Below, one piece after another: positions 22,563 through 31,319 of a DNA stretch of 64,000 nucleotides. The position numbers were made by a program, and so were the translations under genes. Below the pieces are notes generated by a model. The model was given only the letters and a program-made list of their open reading frames with translations, did no database searches and was not told the origin of the DNA. This DNA is from Symbiodinium kawagutii (lineage: Eukaryota; Sar; Dinophyceae; Suessiales; Symbiodiniaceae). Location: assembly GCA_009767595.1 (NCBI GenBank), contig VSDK01014170.1, positions 474,120 to 538,119 on the forward strand, in the 5' to 3' direction. Every line of letters starts with the position of its first letter. Position 1 is the first letter of the stretch.

Positions 22563-22748
22563 GATTTCAGCACGAAGAACTATTGCAGGGAACTTCAATT
22601 ACAACATCAAGCCCTTCGTTTGCTGACTTCCACGGACTGGCCCAACTTCTACTCCAGCTGGGAGGAAGATTTTGAAACAAATGAACACGCACCCCAGAAC
22701 TCTCAATGCCGCACTTCGCAAATGGACAACTTCAGGTCAACTTGGTAG
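22563..22748 (+). CDS. Terminal exon of a plus-strand gene
   Basis: After CCTCAG the frame opens with DFSTKNYCRELQLQHQ, continues with TDWPNFYSSWEEDFE and ends in TAG at 22746-22748 (62 codons). AG-then-G acceptor context fits the other genes here. Function unknown; upstream exon candidates lie at 22.22-22.33 kb. Confidence 0.5.
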   Translation, partial: DFSTKNYCRELQLQHQALRLLTSTDWPNFYSSWEEDFETNEHAPQNSQCRTSQMDNFRSTW

Positions 22749-22917
22749 CTGACCGTCGCAATAAAAACAACGAGGCTTCATATCGCTTTGCATGTGTGCC
22801 CCGTGAGCTTGACATCACACACAGCTCACCTTGATCATCCTCCATCATCCTTCCTCATCTTCCATCATCACTCACTGGATTGGTTGATGGGAAATCTAAT
22901 TATGGGAAACCCTTCTT

Positions 22918-23459
22918 TTAATCACCACTGTGTTTCCCAGGTTTTTCCCCTTTCGATTTCTGGGATTCATTGGATTCATCCGCTGAGACCGGCACCGGCG
23001 TCGCTTGCCACGCAGCCTCGGACACGTCCGCCGCACGGCACGGAGCGTCGCGGCTGCACAGCGGTTGCCACAGCTTCGGCGCTGCGTAGCCCAATCCTAC
23101 AGAGACGCAGGGGTTGAAGCGAGGCTTGAGACATGGACCAGGCCGCCGCCCTGGCGTGATGGAAAGCACCACAAGCACTTAGAACATAATGCATCATATA
23201 CATTCATATACATCATTATGTTCATTGTACATCATCAAAAATCATCAAATCATCATCATATATCATTGCACTTGACGAAGCTTTTCTTGCATTTTCATGG
23301 CATGGACAAGGTCTGGTCATTTGACTTCTGCGTCGTTTCCAGACTGGTCGACAAACACAAATGTCCTGCGACCGGTGGTCTTGCTGGCATTGGCTGGGAG
23401 GAGGACAGTGCCACGATAGGTCGATCCTGGGTCGCTTGAAGCGTTCGCAAAATTTAGTG
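22918..23459 (-). CDS. Minus-strand exon group, unknown
   Basis: One exon opens after CGCCAG at 23150, reads GRRPGPCLKPRFNPC, VSVGLGYAAPKLWQ and a Ser/Glu/Lys-rich end, with TAA at 22920-22918. Its GC-rich third positions stand out from the flanks. A second piece at about 23459-23318 reads DPGSTYRGTVLLPANAS and TFVFVDQSGNDAEV, with TGA at 23320-23318. If a GTCAAA donor before that stop is used, both could be one gene; otherwise they are two gene ends. Confidence 0.45.
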
Positions 23460-24383
23460 TTTGGCTCAGGGCCCTCGCCCTTTCCCAGGTTCAGCAATAG
23501 CACATCAGCTTACCATGACATGATGTTTCTCATGGTGTTGAAAATGCAATGTTACTGGTATGATCTCATCGTTTTCCAAGTGTAAAACGATCCATTATTA
23601 TGTGATACTGTGCTGCAAAATCTAGTGAATAGTTTGATTGTGCCTGCATTCCAATTCTGACACACTACATCTATGACCCTAGCTCTGTGCAAACAATTAC
23701 GATAATGTTTGTGCTTGTAACCTGCAATTCCTAGTTGCCCACCAACAAGGTTAATAAGCAATCGGAGCACTGAACAAGTGCATAAAACTAGACAAACTAG
23801 TTGCTGGGAAGCTAAAAGCAGAAACTGAATGTAGACAAAGTGTCTTCGCCGTCAACATCTATGTCTTGAAGTTGGACGCTGACCAACTGGCCTTCCTGCA
23901 AGTAGTCATAGCACCTCAGGGCTATCATAATGCTATCGTGCTACCTAATTTTCTGACCCGGAAAGATCGTCCAACTTCATCACCACGGACACCCCAGCCA
24001 TTTTTCAACTATGAAAATGGGTGAAGCATGACGAAGCATCATGGCAAAAAAGTTGAGGTCAAATTCTTGTGGCATTGGTTGCAAGATATTCCTCTAGATC
24101 TTCTAGAATTTGCTCACGTGGAATTGAAGTAAAATCACGATAAGCATTCATTGCAGTGCAGGGATGACGCGGAAGTTCATTGCGCCACACATTTGAAAGA
24201 CATTGAAATTGAGCCATCTGTGGGCGGAGGACCCTTCATATTTCATACCACCAGGTTTGATGGCTTTGTGAGGTGTGCACCTCACAAAAAGCCCCAAGTC
24301 ATCTTAAACCGGAAGATGACGCCAAAGCACTTTGCAAGAGTGGCAAGGCCAAAGCACCTCTGCACGGCCTGCAGCAAAATGTC

Positions 24384-24515
24384 TCAAGAGGTGTCCCGGA
24401 CAAAAGTTTGACCGCTGCCATCCCCTGCCTCTGCTGGAAGCACGGCTGTAATGGGAGAGAGCTCTGGATCTGACAGACCTCCAGTGATCTGACGGATTCT
24501 GACCGTCTTTCAGTG
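24384..24515 (-). CDS. Possible terminal exon, minus strand
   Basis: Frame reads VRIRQITGGLSDPELSP, ITAVLPAEAGDGSGQTF and ends in TGA at 24386-24384. A GTCCGG string just before the end could be a donor. Function unknown. Confidence 0.3.
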
Positions 24516-25129
24516 TATTTTCATCATAGGGGGATGGGTCAAAAGCAACCTTGTGAAATCTTGTGAACATAAAGATCATAAAGCAAATGGCAAAATATGA
24601 CAAAATTAGTCTTTGTTGGGATGTTCACCTATTGGATGGTTGCACATGGTTGTTATACGGTCCCGTGGTCATATGTTTATCGGCACAACGCCACATGGAA
24701 ATTTTAAGTCTCTGGCCTGCAGGTGGGTCCCAAAAGAGCCTCACCAGGGCCATGGAAGGATTCACGCTCATCACTTGGCCCTGCACGTGAGGAGCCTCGA
24801 TTGGGCAGTGAAAAATCACACAACTCTTAGCAAGAATTTAATCTTGTTATTTAATTTAATTCAAACAGCGAAAGAATTGATCTTATAATTGGCACCTTGG
24901 ATTCCAAGATTGATCATTGGATGCAAGTGAATTCAATTGGACACCTGCAGATGTCTCAAACAGTGCTCAATCTTCAAAATTTTTCAAAGCAATTCAACCT
25001 CTAAAAAAACCATCGAAACACATCGAAACTCCGTGGACAATGAAGATGGCCAAGAAGCTGCCCCACCGTTCAGGACATGCGGAAGAGGCTTTGCATCCAT
25101 CCAATTCCTGGGGGACCGTTCCGTAGAAG

Positions 25130-25975
25130 ATGAGTTTCTACAGTGGCAAAGAGGAAACCCACCAGCTCCATAGAAGAGATCGTGATTTACAAGCAAACAA
25201 AACAACAACACCACGCATCGCCATGCTCCAAAATGCTGCAAAATGCTCTAAATCAAAGTCACCTCCATCTTCCTGTGCAAAATCATGGCAACCTGGACCA
25301 ATTGCCACGCGTACTTCTTCCAGGAATCAAATAGTCACTACGTCCCTGCTTGGGACTCCATTCGATTCGCGGGCTGTCTGCCACGTCCTTCGAGCGTGGC
25401 CTCAGTTGGCATCCATTTCATCTGACCAATATCCTCATGACTTGGTCAGCGGCTACACATCTTTCTCTTGTGCACCAACTCTGAAGCAAATGTGCTCGGG
25501 GGCGCACAAGCGCCGGAAAATTGCTGGATTTCCTTCAAGTGTTGCAAGTTCAGAAATGCAATCAGAATGTGAACCACTCTACGGTTTGTGTAAGCACATG
25601 CATCTCACCCATGCATTCAAAGGGACAGGCAATCAATGGAGACTGGAAATGACTGGAAGACTCGCGAATACCACCCCGCCTGGAGGCGAGTTCTCTGCCA
25701 GTCGCAGGGTCAGCCGCTCTCCCTGGCTCCGCACACGATGCGTGCGCCGATTGAGACGACGTTCTTCTCAAGCATGGCAGGGACACCACCGGCAGCAGCT
25801 GCAGCAGCACTTCACTGCCCTCCTGCAGCCTCAACGACAATCATTGCGATGCTCACAGTATGTCTTCGGGTCTACTTGTCCCGACTTTGCGACTCTGAAG
25901 TTTTTGCTGGTCATGGATGAGTCTACTCTTGGCGAACTTCAGGAATCATGTTTTGGGAATTGTGATCTACCATGA
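25130..25975 (+). CDS. 281-codon open frame, doubtful
   Basis: The longest plus-strand ORF outside the main genes. Its composition is Ser/Gln/Arg-rich with no recognisable motif. On the opposite strand, 25730-25805 reads AAAAGGVPAMLEKNVVSIG, which looks more protein-like. The plus frame may therefore be a shadow of a minus-strand exon. Confidence 0.2.
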   Translation: MSFYSGKEETHQLHRRDRDLQANKTTTPRIAMLQNAAKCSKSKSPPSSCAKSWQPGPIATRTSSRNQIVTTSLLGTPFDSRAVCHVLRAWPQLASISSDQYPHDLVSGYTSFSCAPTLKQMCSGAHKRRKIAGFPSSVASSEMQSECEPLYGLCKHMHLTHAFKGTGNQWRLEMTGRLANTTPPGGEFSASRRVSRSPWLRTRCVRRLRRRSSQAWQGHHRQQLQQHFTALLQPQRQSLRCSQYVFGSTCPDFATLKFLLVMDESTLGELQESCFGNCDLP

Positions 25976-26034
25976 CTTGACTAAGGCGTTGAAAGCGTAA
26001 CCGTCATAATGATTATTATATGGTACTCATAATC

Positions 26035-26121
26035 AGGACATCAAGGCTTCCTTTTTCATCCAAAGGCCTGCGGATTCTCTAGCCTGTGATCTTTACAACA
26101 GGCGTCCACTGAAGAAAGGCC
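26035..26121 (-). repeat. Split direct repeat B2 (3' terminus of the element)
   Basis: 87 bp, 85 identical to B1 at 26201-26287. It forms the outer downstream end of the element. Confidence 0.95.
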
Positions 26122-26156
26122 AGGCATGGTGAACAGGGCCTGGGTGGTTTGCGGGA

Positions 26157-26200
26157 AAAGCTTGAGAACATGAATCGGTCACCAATCAGTCCTAAGTGCT
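26157..26200 (-). repeat. Split direct repeat A2
   Basis: 44 bp identical to A1 at 33377-33420. It lies between B1 and B2, as expected for split direct repeats. Confidence 0.95.
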
Positions 26201-26205
26201 AGGAC
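26189..26205. other. Putative recombinase core site at the A2/B1 junction
   Basis: GTCCTA-AGTGC-TAGGAC: perfect 6-bp inverted arms around a 5-bp spacer, spanning the boundary of A2 and B1. The same halves form the outer ends of A1 and B2. This matches the layout of a tyrosine-recombinase crossover site. Confidence 0.6.
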
Positions 26206-26287
26206 ATCAAGGCTTCCCTTTTCATCCAAAGGCCTGCGGATTCTCTAGCCTGTGATCTTTACAACAGGCGTCCAGTGAAGAAAGGCC
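26201..26287 (-). repeat. Split direct repeat B1
   Basis: 87-bp copy of B2 with two mismatches, placed just downstream of the recombinase frame and abutting A2. Confidence 0.95.
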
Positions 26288-26318
26288 GTCTCATCCAAAC
26301 TTTCCACTCTCAAGCGGT

Positions 26319-27594
26319 CTACCATAAGCCTGGCCATGACGGTGCGGGGATGTGAGCTCCCAGCATATAGATGCTCCACTTCAGCACATAGGGGTACTGG
26401 GCCAGGAGCTTCTCAATCGTAGTCTTGGTGTCCGCTTTCAGATGATAGGTGTGAATGGCAATGGTGATTTCCTGAAGGTAACATTCCATTACCTTTGCCG
26501 ACAGCCACCTGCCTCTTCGTCTGACGAACTCAGGGTCCCCAAACTTCTGCGGCAAAAACGTGGCCCCACCAGCTCGAAGTGAGGCCAAGTCATAGGGTGC
26601 CTCGGGTCCAGTTCAAGTTGTAGGGAGGCCAAGTGCTTTCTGCAGAGCCCCGAATCGCCTTCGCAGAGAGGACGGTGACTGATGCCACAGCCTATCATCC
26701 TGCCTGGCTGAAAGAACCGAAGACAGCCTGCATCAAAGCAACCACGTCGGCTGGGTCAATTCGTGCAGACTGGTGGCGAGCAGCTATACCACGAGTCTTC
26801 GGTTGATGGATCAACACCAGGGCATGTCTCTGGCCTGGTGCTCCATCTGAAGGGAGAATGAGGTCCTTGCGCTTGGCAGCCAATGTTTCACCGATCCTCA
26901 TCACACCGGCCCAAGTCATCATGATGATGGCCGCCTCACGTGGCCATCCCCATAGCATAGCCAGGGTAGTCAAGGCTAAGAGTACACTGAGGGGAAGGGC
27001 CGGGTGATGACTTCGTGGTTCATCAGCTGCCCAGGCAAAGGCAAGGTCCCACGCTCCGATCAACTGACGCCGTAGAATGGGGCGCCTTGCAGCTATGCCG
27101 TTTATAGTTTCCGAAAACCTGCCATAGGCTTTCCCTGCATAGTCCATCTGCTTCCCATAGGCCACCAGCCATTCACAGACTTTCTCTGGGTTGACCGAAT
27201 CCGCATCCACCAGCTCGTGGAGGGTGATGCCACCTTCCCGCTGCAACCAGGTGTCAAAACTCGCCAGCAACTCCCCACGCCTGCTGTGCGTCTCCGCCTT
27301 CACGGCTCGTCCCGGGACCAGCTGCACTGCAGACCTGCGCAAGGCTCTGGTGAGTTCTTCAGCACCTGTGGTGGCTATCGGCATGGCTACGGCATGAGGC
27401 AGGACAGCACCCAGGGCAAGGAGCTGCAATCCATGGTAAATGGCCAATCCCCTTAAATAAGGTACCCCCTTACGAACCATAACCATCCTCTCTGGCACGG
27501 GAAGGAGGAACACAGACGAAGTCCATGGCACGCTCCACAAACAAAGACAGTGGCCAAAAGTCCAAAGCCTAGTAGTAGGTAGTGAGCACGCCAC
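26319..27594 (-). pseudogene. Tyrosine recombinase of the retrotransposon (frameshifted)
   Basis: DNA strand-exchange enzyme that integrates the circular cDNA. The main frame (27594-26695) has box I as TWAGVMRIGETL (Arg at residue 233) and a following Lys in HQPKTRG (residue 266). The C-terminal box lies in another frame (26588-26319): SLRAGGAT supplies the second Arg, RRRGRWLS the Trp, and VMECYLQE the probable nucleophilic Tyr. At least two frame changes lie between 26695 and 26588. In the usual HSLRAGGAT motif the His is replaced by Ala (YDLASLRAGG). With the frame breaks, this enzyme is unlikely to be made intact. Confidence 0.85.
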
Positions 27595-28120
27595 AGCACC
27601 CAGTCCAAAGGGGAAGAAGGTGGGAAAAGTCCAAATTAGGAAACCCGCCGCTCCTCAAACCCAAACCAGCCGCACCAAGTGGAAAGGAAGACCCCGGCTG
27701 CCAAAGTGAAAGCAAGAGGGCGATGCGAATCCAAGAAGCAGCGACACGAGAAAGTCCAAGGGAATGCAGGTGTTGCAGAGAGCCAAAGTCCAATAGCTCT
27801 GAAAGGCAGGTGGAGTCGGTTGGCCCGATGTCGGTGTCTCTGGAAGGCCCATCTGCGGTGTTAATTCTGGCGGGCGCAAACCCAAGCGAAGGATAGAGCC
27901 CACCTGCAATTTGCCATGCTGCGCCCTTGCTCAAGGTTGAGCAGCGTCCTCGCAGAACTTCTTCCTTTTGCATGGGAACACTTTGCCACTCGACTGTCAA
28001 GCAAAGCTGTGAAGCGAAGGTCACCTCCATCACGAAGTAGCTTCTTAAGCAGGGCAACGTAAGCATTTGATTCAAGGATGCTGATGTGGGAGGATGCTCT
28101 CCAGTGCCAGGCGAAGTCAA
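27569..28120 (-). pseudogene. RNase H C-terminal piece in shifted frame
   Basis: Continues the RNase H domain after a frameshift near 27920-27950. The frame reads GAAWQIAGGLYPSLGF and ARINTADGPSRDT; the latter is the Asn/Ala/Asp-Pro/Ser motif that closes RNase H in DIRS-type elements. The upstream part of this ORF is out of frame. Confidence 0.6.
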
Positions 28121-29321
28121 CGTCCCATTCCCCTGATACTAGCAAGTCGTTGGAAACCACGGACTCAACGCCAATCACATTCAGCTGGTTCTCCTCGTGG
28201 GTTTGCTTGGCCCTCAAAGCTTTCGCAAATCCTCTGGCAAGGTGCTCAGCCAGAGCAGGAGTATACATAGCTGACGGCTTGGTGTACTTTCCCTCAATAC
28301 GGAGGCGGGGATGTCCGCCTGGGCATCTGCAGACAAGAGCCGGCATGTCAAGGCCCCACCCCAGCATCCTGAACTCCTTCTTGTGCGGGGAGCCGAACTG
28401 ACATGACGCTATGATAGCCTCCTCAAAGCCTCTCATTGAAACCAGGAAGCGCCAAATGCTAAGCCAGGCCATCTTCGACAATCTCGGTTGCTCTGCCAGG
28501 CAAGGGCACTGACAATGCTGAGCATACCATAGCAGAAAAAGGCACCGGAAGGCTATGACGTTTCCCTGCTTCGTCTTTGGGCAGCTTCGGTCAAATCCTT
28601 TTGGTTCTTTGTAGGACCGAACGGCCGGGTGAGCAGCAGCACTGAATGTAGTGCAGACGGGCTCCGCCATGATTGACTTCAGCCTCTTCTTGCGCATCAT
28701 GAAGCAGAGCCACTCAATCACCTTGAGGTTCCGAAGGTCAAAGTGAGGTGAGTCGGAGAGCTCAATGGGGGCCATGCACTGGTAGCCTTTCTTGGCTAAA
28801 GCCTTGGACACCGAGGCAATTCCGCCACAAACCTCGACGAAGTCAAAGCAGAACTCCAGGGCTGGAGCAATGGCAGGGCAATCTTCCTTGTCCATGTCAT
28901 CTTCGGCCTCCAAGTCACCCAGGGCTCTGCGCATCTGCCGAAAGGGGGGATCAAGCTTCGTGTAGGCACCCTTCTTGTCTCCTCCAAGCCACATCACCTT
29001 GGCGATCTTCTCCTCAACCTTCCTGGAAACGACCGCGCCCTTCTTCATCGAGGCATCAGTTGCGTAGATTCTTCTATGATAGGGGGCCGTAACATCTGAG
29101 ATGGCAAGCAGCGACATCACAGAGGCCACAACCAGCTCCTGAGCAGTAGACCGGGGCATCTCATAGACCTCGGGCTTCGTGCCATCCTCATCCTTGGCGA
29201 AGGCATAGATCTCATTCATGATGCATGCCAGCCACCTGCGGTACATGAAGATGCAATTCCAGTTTCCAGCCAGCCTCTGGCTTAATGAGGCTGAAATCAC
29301 GGGAACCTGTGCGACTCGCAA
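27861..29321 (-). CDS. RT C-terminus, split RNase H and C5-methyltransferase-like domain (486 codons)
   Basis: Residues 1-45 are the end of the reverse transcriptase (VPVISASLSQRLAGN). RNase H starts with Asp89 in IYATDAS. Its remaining acidic residues come only 330 residues later: Glu417 in ISILESNA and Asp442 in LLDSRVAKCSHAKGRS. Between them, residues 158-370 resemble a DNA cytosine-C5 methyltransferase: FVEVCGGIAS (motif I), EPVCTTFS (motif IV, Cys present, Pro-Val-Cys instead of Pro-Pro-Cys), AEQPRLSK (motif VI, Glu-Gln-Pro), and CQFGSPHKK (motif VIII-like), then GGHPRLRIEG. The nested layout implies the methyltransferase was inserted into an RNase H loop. Activity is uncertain because of the altered motif IV. 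Confidence 0.8.
   Translation of the reverse strand: MRVAQVPVISASLSQRLAGNWNCIFMYRRWLACIMNEIYAFAKDEDGTKPEVYEMPRSTAQELVVASVMSLLAISDVTAPYHRRIYATDASMKKGAVVSRKVEEKIAKVMWLGGDKKGAYTKLDPPFRQMRRALGDLEAEDDMDKEDCPAIAPALEFCFDFVEVCGGIASVSKALAKKGYQCMAPIELSDSPHFDLRNLKVIEWLCFMMRKKRLKSIMAEPVCTTFSAAAHPAVRSYKEPKGFDRSCPKTKQGNVIAFRCLFLLWYAQHCQCPCLAEQPRLSKMAWLSIWRFLVSMRGFEEAIIASCQFGSPHKKEFRMLGWGLDMPALVCRCPGGHPRLRIEGKYTKPSAMYTPALAEHLARGFAKALRAKQTHEENQLNVIGVESVVSNDLLVSGEWDVDFAWHWRASSHISILESNAYVALLKKLLRDGGDLRFTALLDSRVAKCSHAKGRSSARTLLNLEQGRSMANCRWALSFAWVCARQN
28212..28850 (-). other. Cytosine-C5-methyltransferase-like domain nested in RNase H
   Basis: Residues 158-370 of the 486-codon ORF. Ordered SAM-binding (VCGG), catalytic Cys (PVCTTFS), Glu-x-Pro (EQP) and basic motif VIII-like segments support the fold. 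A self-methylation or host-silencing role is inference. Confidence 0.65.
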
Positions 29322-29889
29322 TGTTCATTGCCATCCTCTTCTGGAGGGGGGCAGCCACCGTGACCAGCCCAAGGGACCTTGTTCTTGAGGAAGCATCAAT
29401 CTCGGCACCAACGACCTTAAAGTGGCTGCTGCCCTTGATGTCCTTCTCTGGCGACCCCAAGACCTGGTACTTCTCGTACTGGCAAGTGGCAGTGTGCATC
29501 TTCCTGACTGTTCCTGAGTCTAGAGGATCAAGGCCAGGCTCCTGCACGCTCATCAAGAAAACATCATCGATGAGAAGGCCTTGATAGTCAGGTCCTGGGG
29601 GGAAAGGATGGTGACCTCTGATGCTTTCCTTCTGTGGCAGCAAACCGACGTCCCTGAGCATTTCACCATGACCTGAAAGGGCAAATTCGACCCCCAATAG
29701 TCGCCTTGCAACAAGGAACAAGGAGCGAAAGCACGGGTAAAGTCCATCTCCTGATGCCAGGACGCTCCGAGGGCCAAATCCAAGCCGATCTCCTCCTTCA
29801 AGTCGATCAGATGAGCGGTCCAGGTTGGTGACATTGTCTAGAGCTTTAAGTCCAGCCAGCTCTTGGGAGTCAAAATCAAAAGGTGTCAC
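29212..29889 (-). pseudogene. Reverse transcriptase palm, frameshifted segment
   Basis: Copies the element RNA into cDNA. It contains VTPFDF at the start, LLGVEFALSGHG (template-grip region) and the catalytic box YQGLLIDDVFLMS, with the Asp-Asp pair at residues 108-109 (about 29568-29563). The preceding RT piece lies in another frame, so a frameshift sits near 29886. Within the segment, SLFLVARRLLGVEF reads like QGDYLGVEF disturbed by two small indels. Confidence 0.8.
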
Positions 29890-31319
29890 ATTGGAAACCG
29901 CCCTTTCATGGTGACCCAGCTCTGGTGATAGAAGTCCTTCCTATCTGTGATTGCTCCATAGATCGTCTTGCCCTTGGGGACCGATATGCTGCACATCAGA
30001 TACCCACCTGGAAGGTAGCGACTGGGGCCACAAATGGGGTACTCGATCATGTTGGCATAGCGCCTGTCTCCAATCTGGCGGTCACATGCGTCGTCCTTCC
30101 TGGCGTTGAAGATCCTGGTGAATGAACCCCTCGAAGGTGGAGTGGGGGTAAGCTCCAAAAGGCCCAAGCCATCCCACTTCCTAGCCAGCTTCAAGTACTC
30201 ACCACGGTCTTCCCTCTTCAGGTTGGGGCCAGCATCAAAGTTAACATCCTTCCCATGATGCAGAATCTTGGGCTCCATGTAGGGGAGGTATAGTTCATCC
30301 TCCAGCCATTCTTCAAGATGCCACTGTCCACGGCTAACAAGCTTCAGCCGTTCGGCGTCAAGGGAAGTGTAGGGCTGGTGCTCCACGGGGGCATCATCTT
30401 CGGGCGCAGTCTTCCCCACAAACGTCTTCTCGAGGCCTTGAGGTCCCGACACATAGCCCTTGACATCGAAGAGGCTGTTTCGCTGAGCAAAATGCTCAAG
30501 CTGCTCCATGCGAGATATGAATTCTGTACCTGACCTCCCAGGGACCAAGGAGAAGCCCAAAGCACCGGGGTGATCACACGTGGTCAAGAGCGCCCATAGT
30601 CGAGCATGTACTCGGCGTTGAACATCGTTGGGGCGCCTCCCAAGTAGATAGAGCTGATCCCAAGTCAAAGTTCCCTCCATGAAGTTAAGAGCGAGGATGA
30701 TCACATGCATAGCTCTCTTCCTCGTGAGGGTGGACCATCTCTTCATACGCATCCTGGGGCCACTACTCCTGAAAAGTCCAAATTCCATCAGGGGGAGTGG
30801 GAAGACCACGGAAGCAGGGGATTCACCACTGCATTGGATGAAACAGGAACGTGCCAAAAGGGCTGCAAAATGGGTTCTCGTCTTCAAGATCCATCTAGGC
30901 ATAGCAGCCAGCAGCCTCGGAACGGTCGAAGTCTCCGCAAAAGGGTCAGGCTGAAGTCCATCTCCAGGTAACTGGTCGTCTAAGTTTCCTCGGCTTCGGC
31001 CTGCTGTTTTTGACCCTTCTTTCCTCCTTTTGCTTTTGACTTCGGAGCTTTCTTGGGGTTGGCTTGGTCTCCTCCGCCGTCTGGGTTCTGCTTTCCTCCG
31101 GTGGCATCCAGTCTCTTTGCTGCTATCAAGTCCATCTCCTTGATGAAGGCCAAAGCGATTGTGACCCACCTCTGCTCCGCAAGGGGGGCAAAGGCACGAC
31201 CCCTGGCATAGCTCGTGACAGCTTTGTTCTGGAACACTCCTGCTGGGGGATCTTCGCTCAAGGAGAGAAGCAGGGCAACATCCATGCGTCCATTGTCCAA
31301 GGCCGCCTGCTCCAGGCAA
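29886..31319 (-). pseudogene. Pol N-terminal part with start of reverse transcriptase
   Basis: The 477-codon frame becomes convincing from about residue 110. It contains WDQLYLLGRRPNDVQRRVHA, a spacer with QWHLEEWLEDELYLPYMEP, then RT fingers: IFNARKDDACDRQIGDRR, EYPICGPSRYLPGG and AITDRKDFYHQ. It ends at 29886 just before the next RT segment in a different frame. Its first 100 codons overlap the gag-like frame and are probably not translated. Confidence 0.75.
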
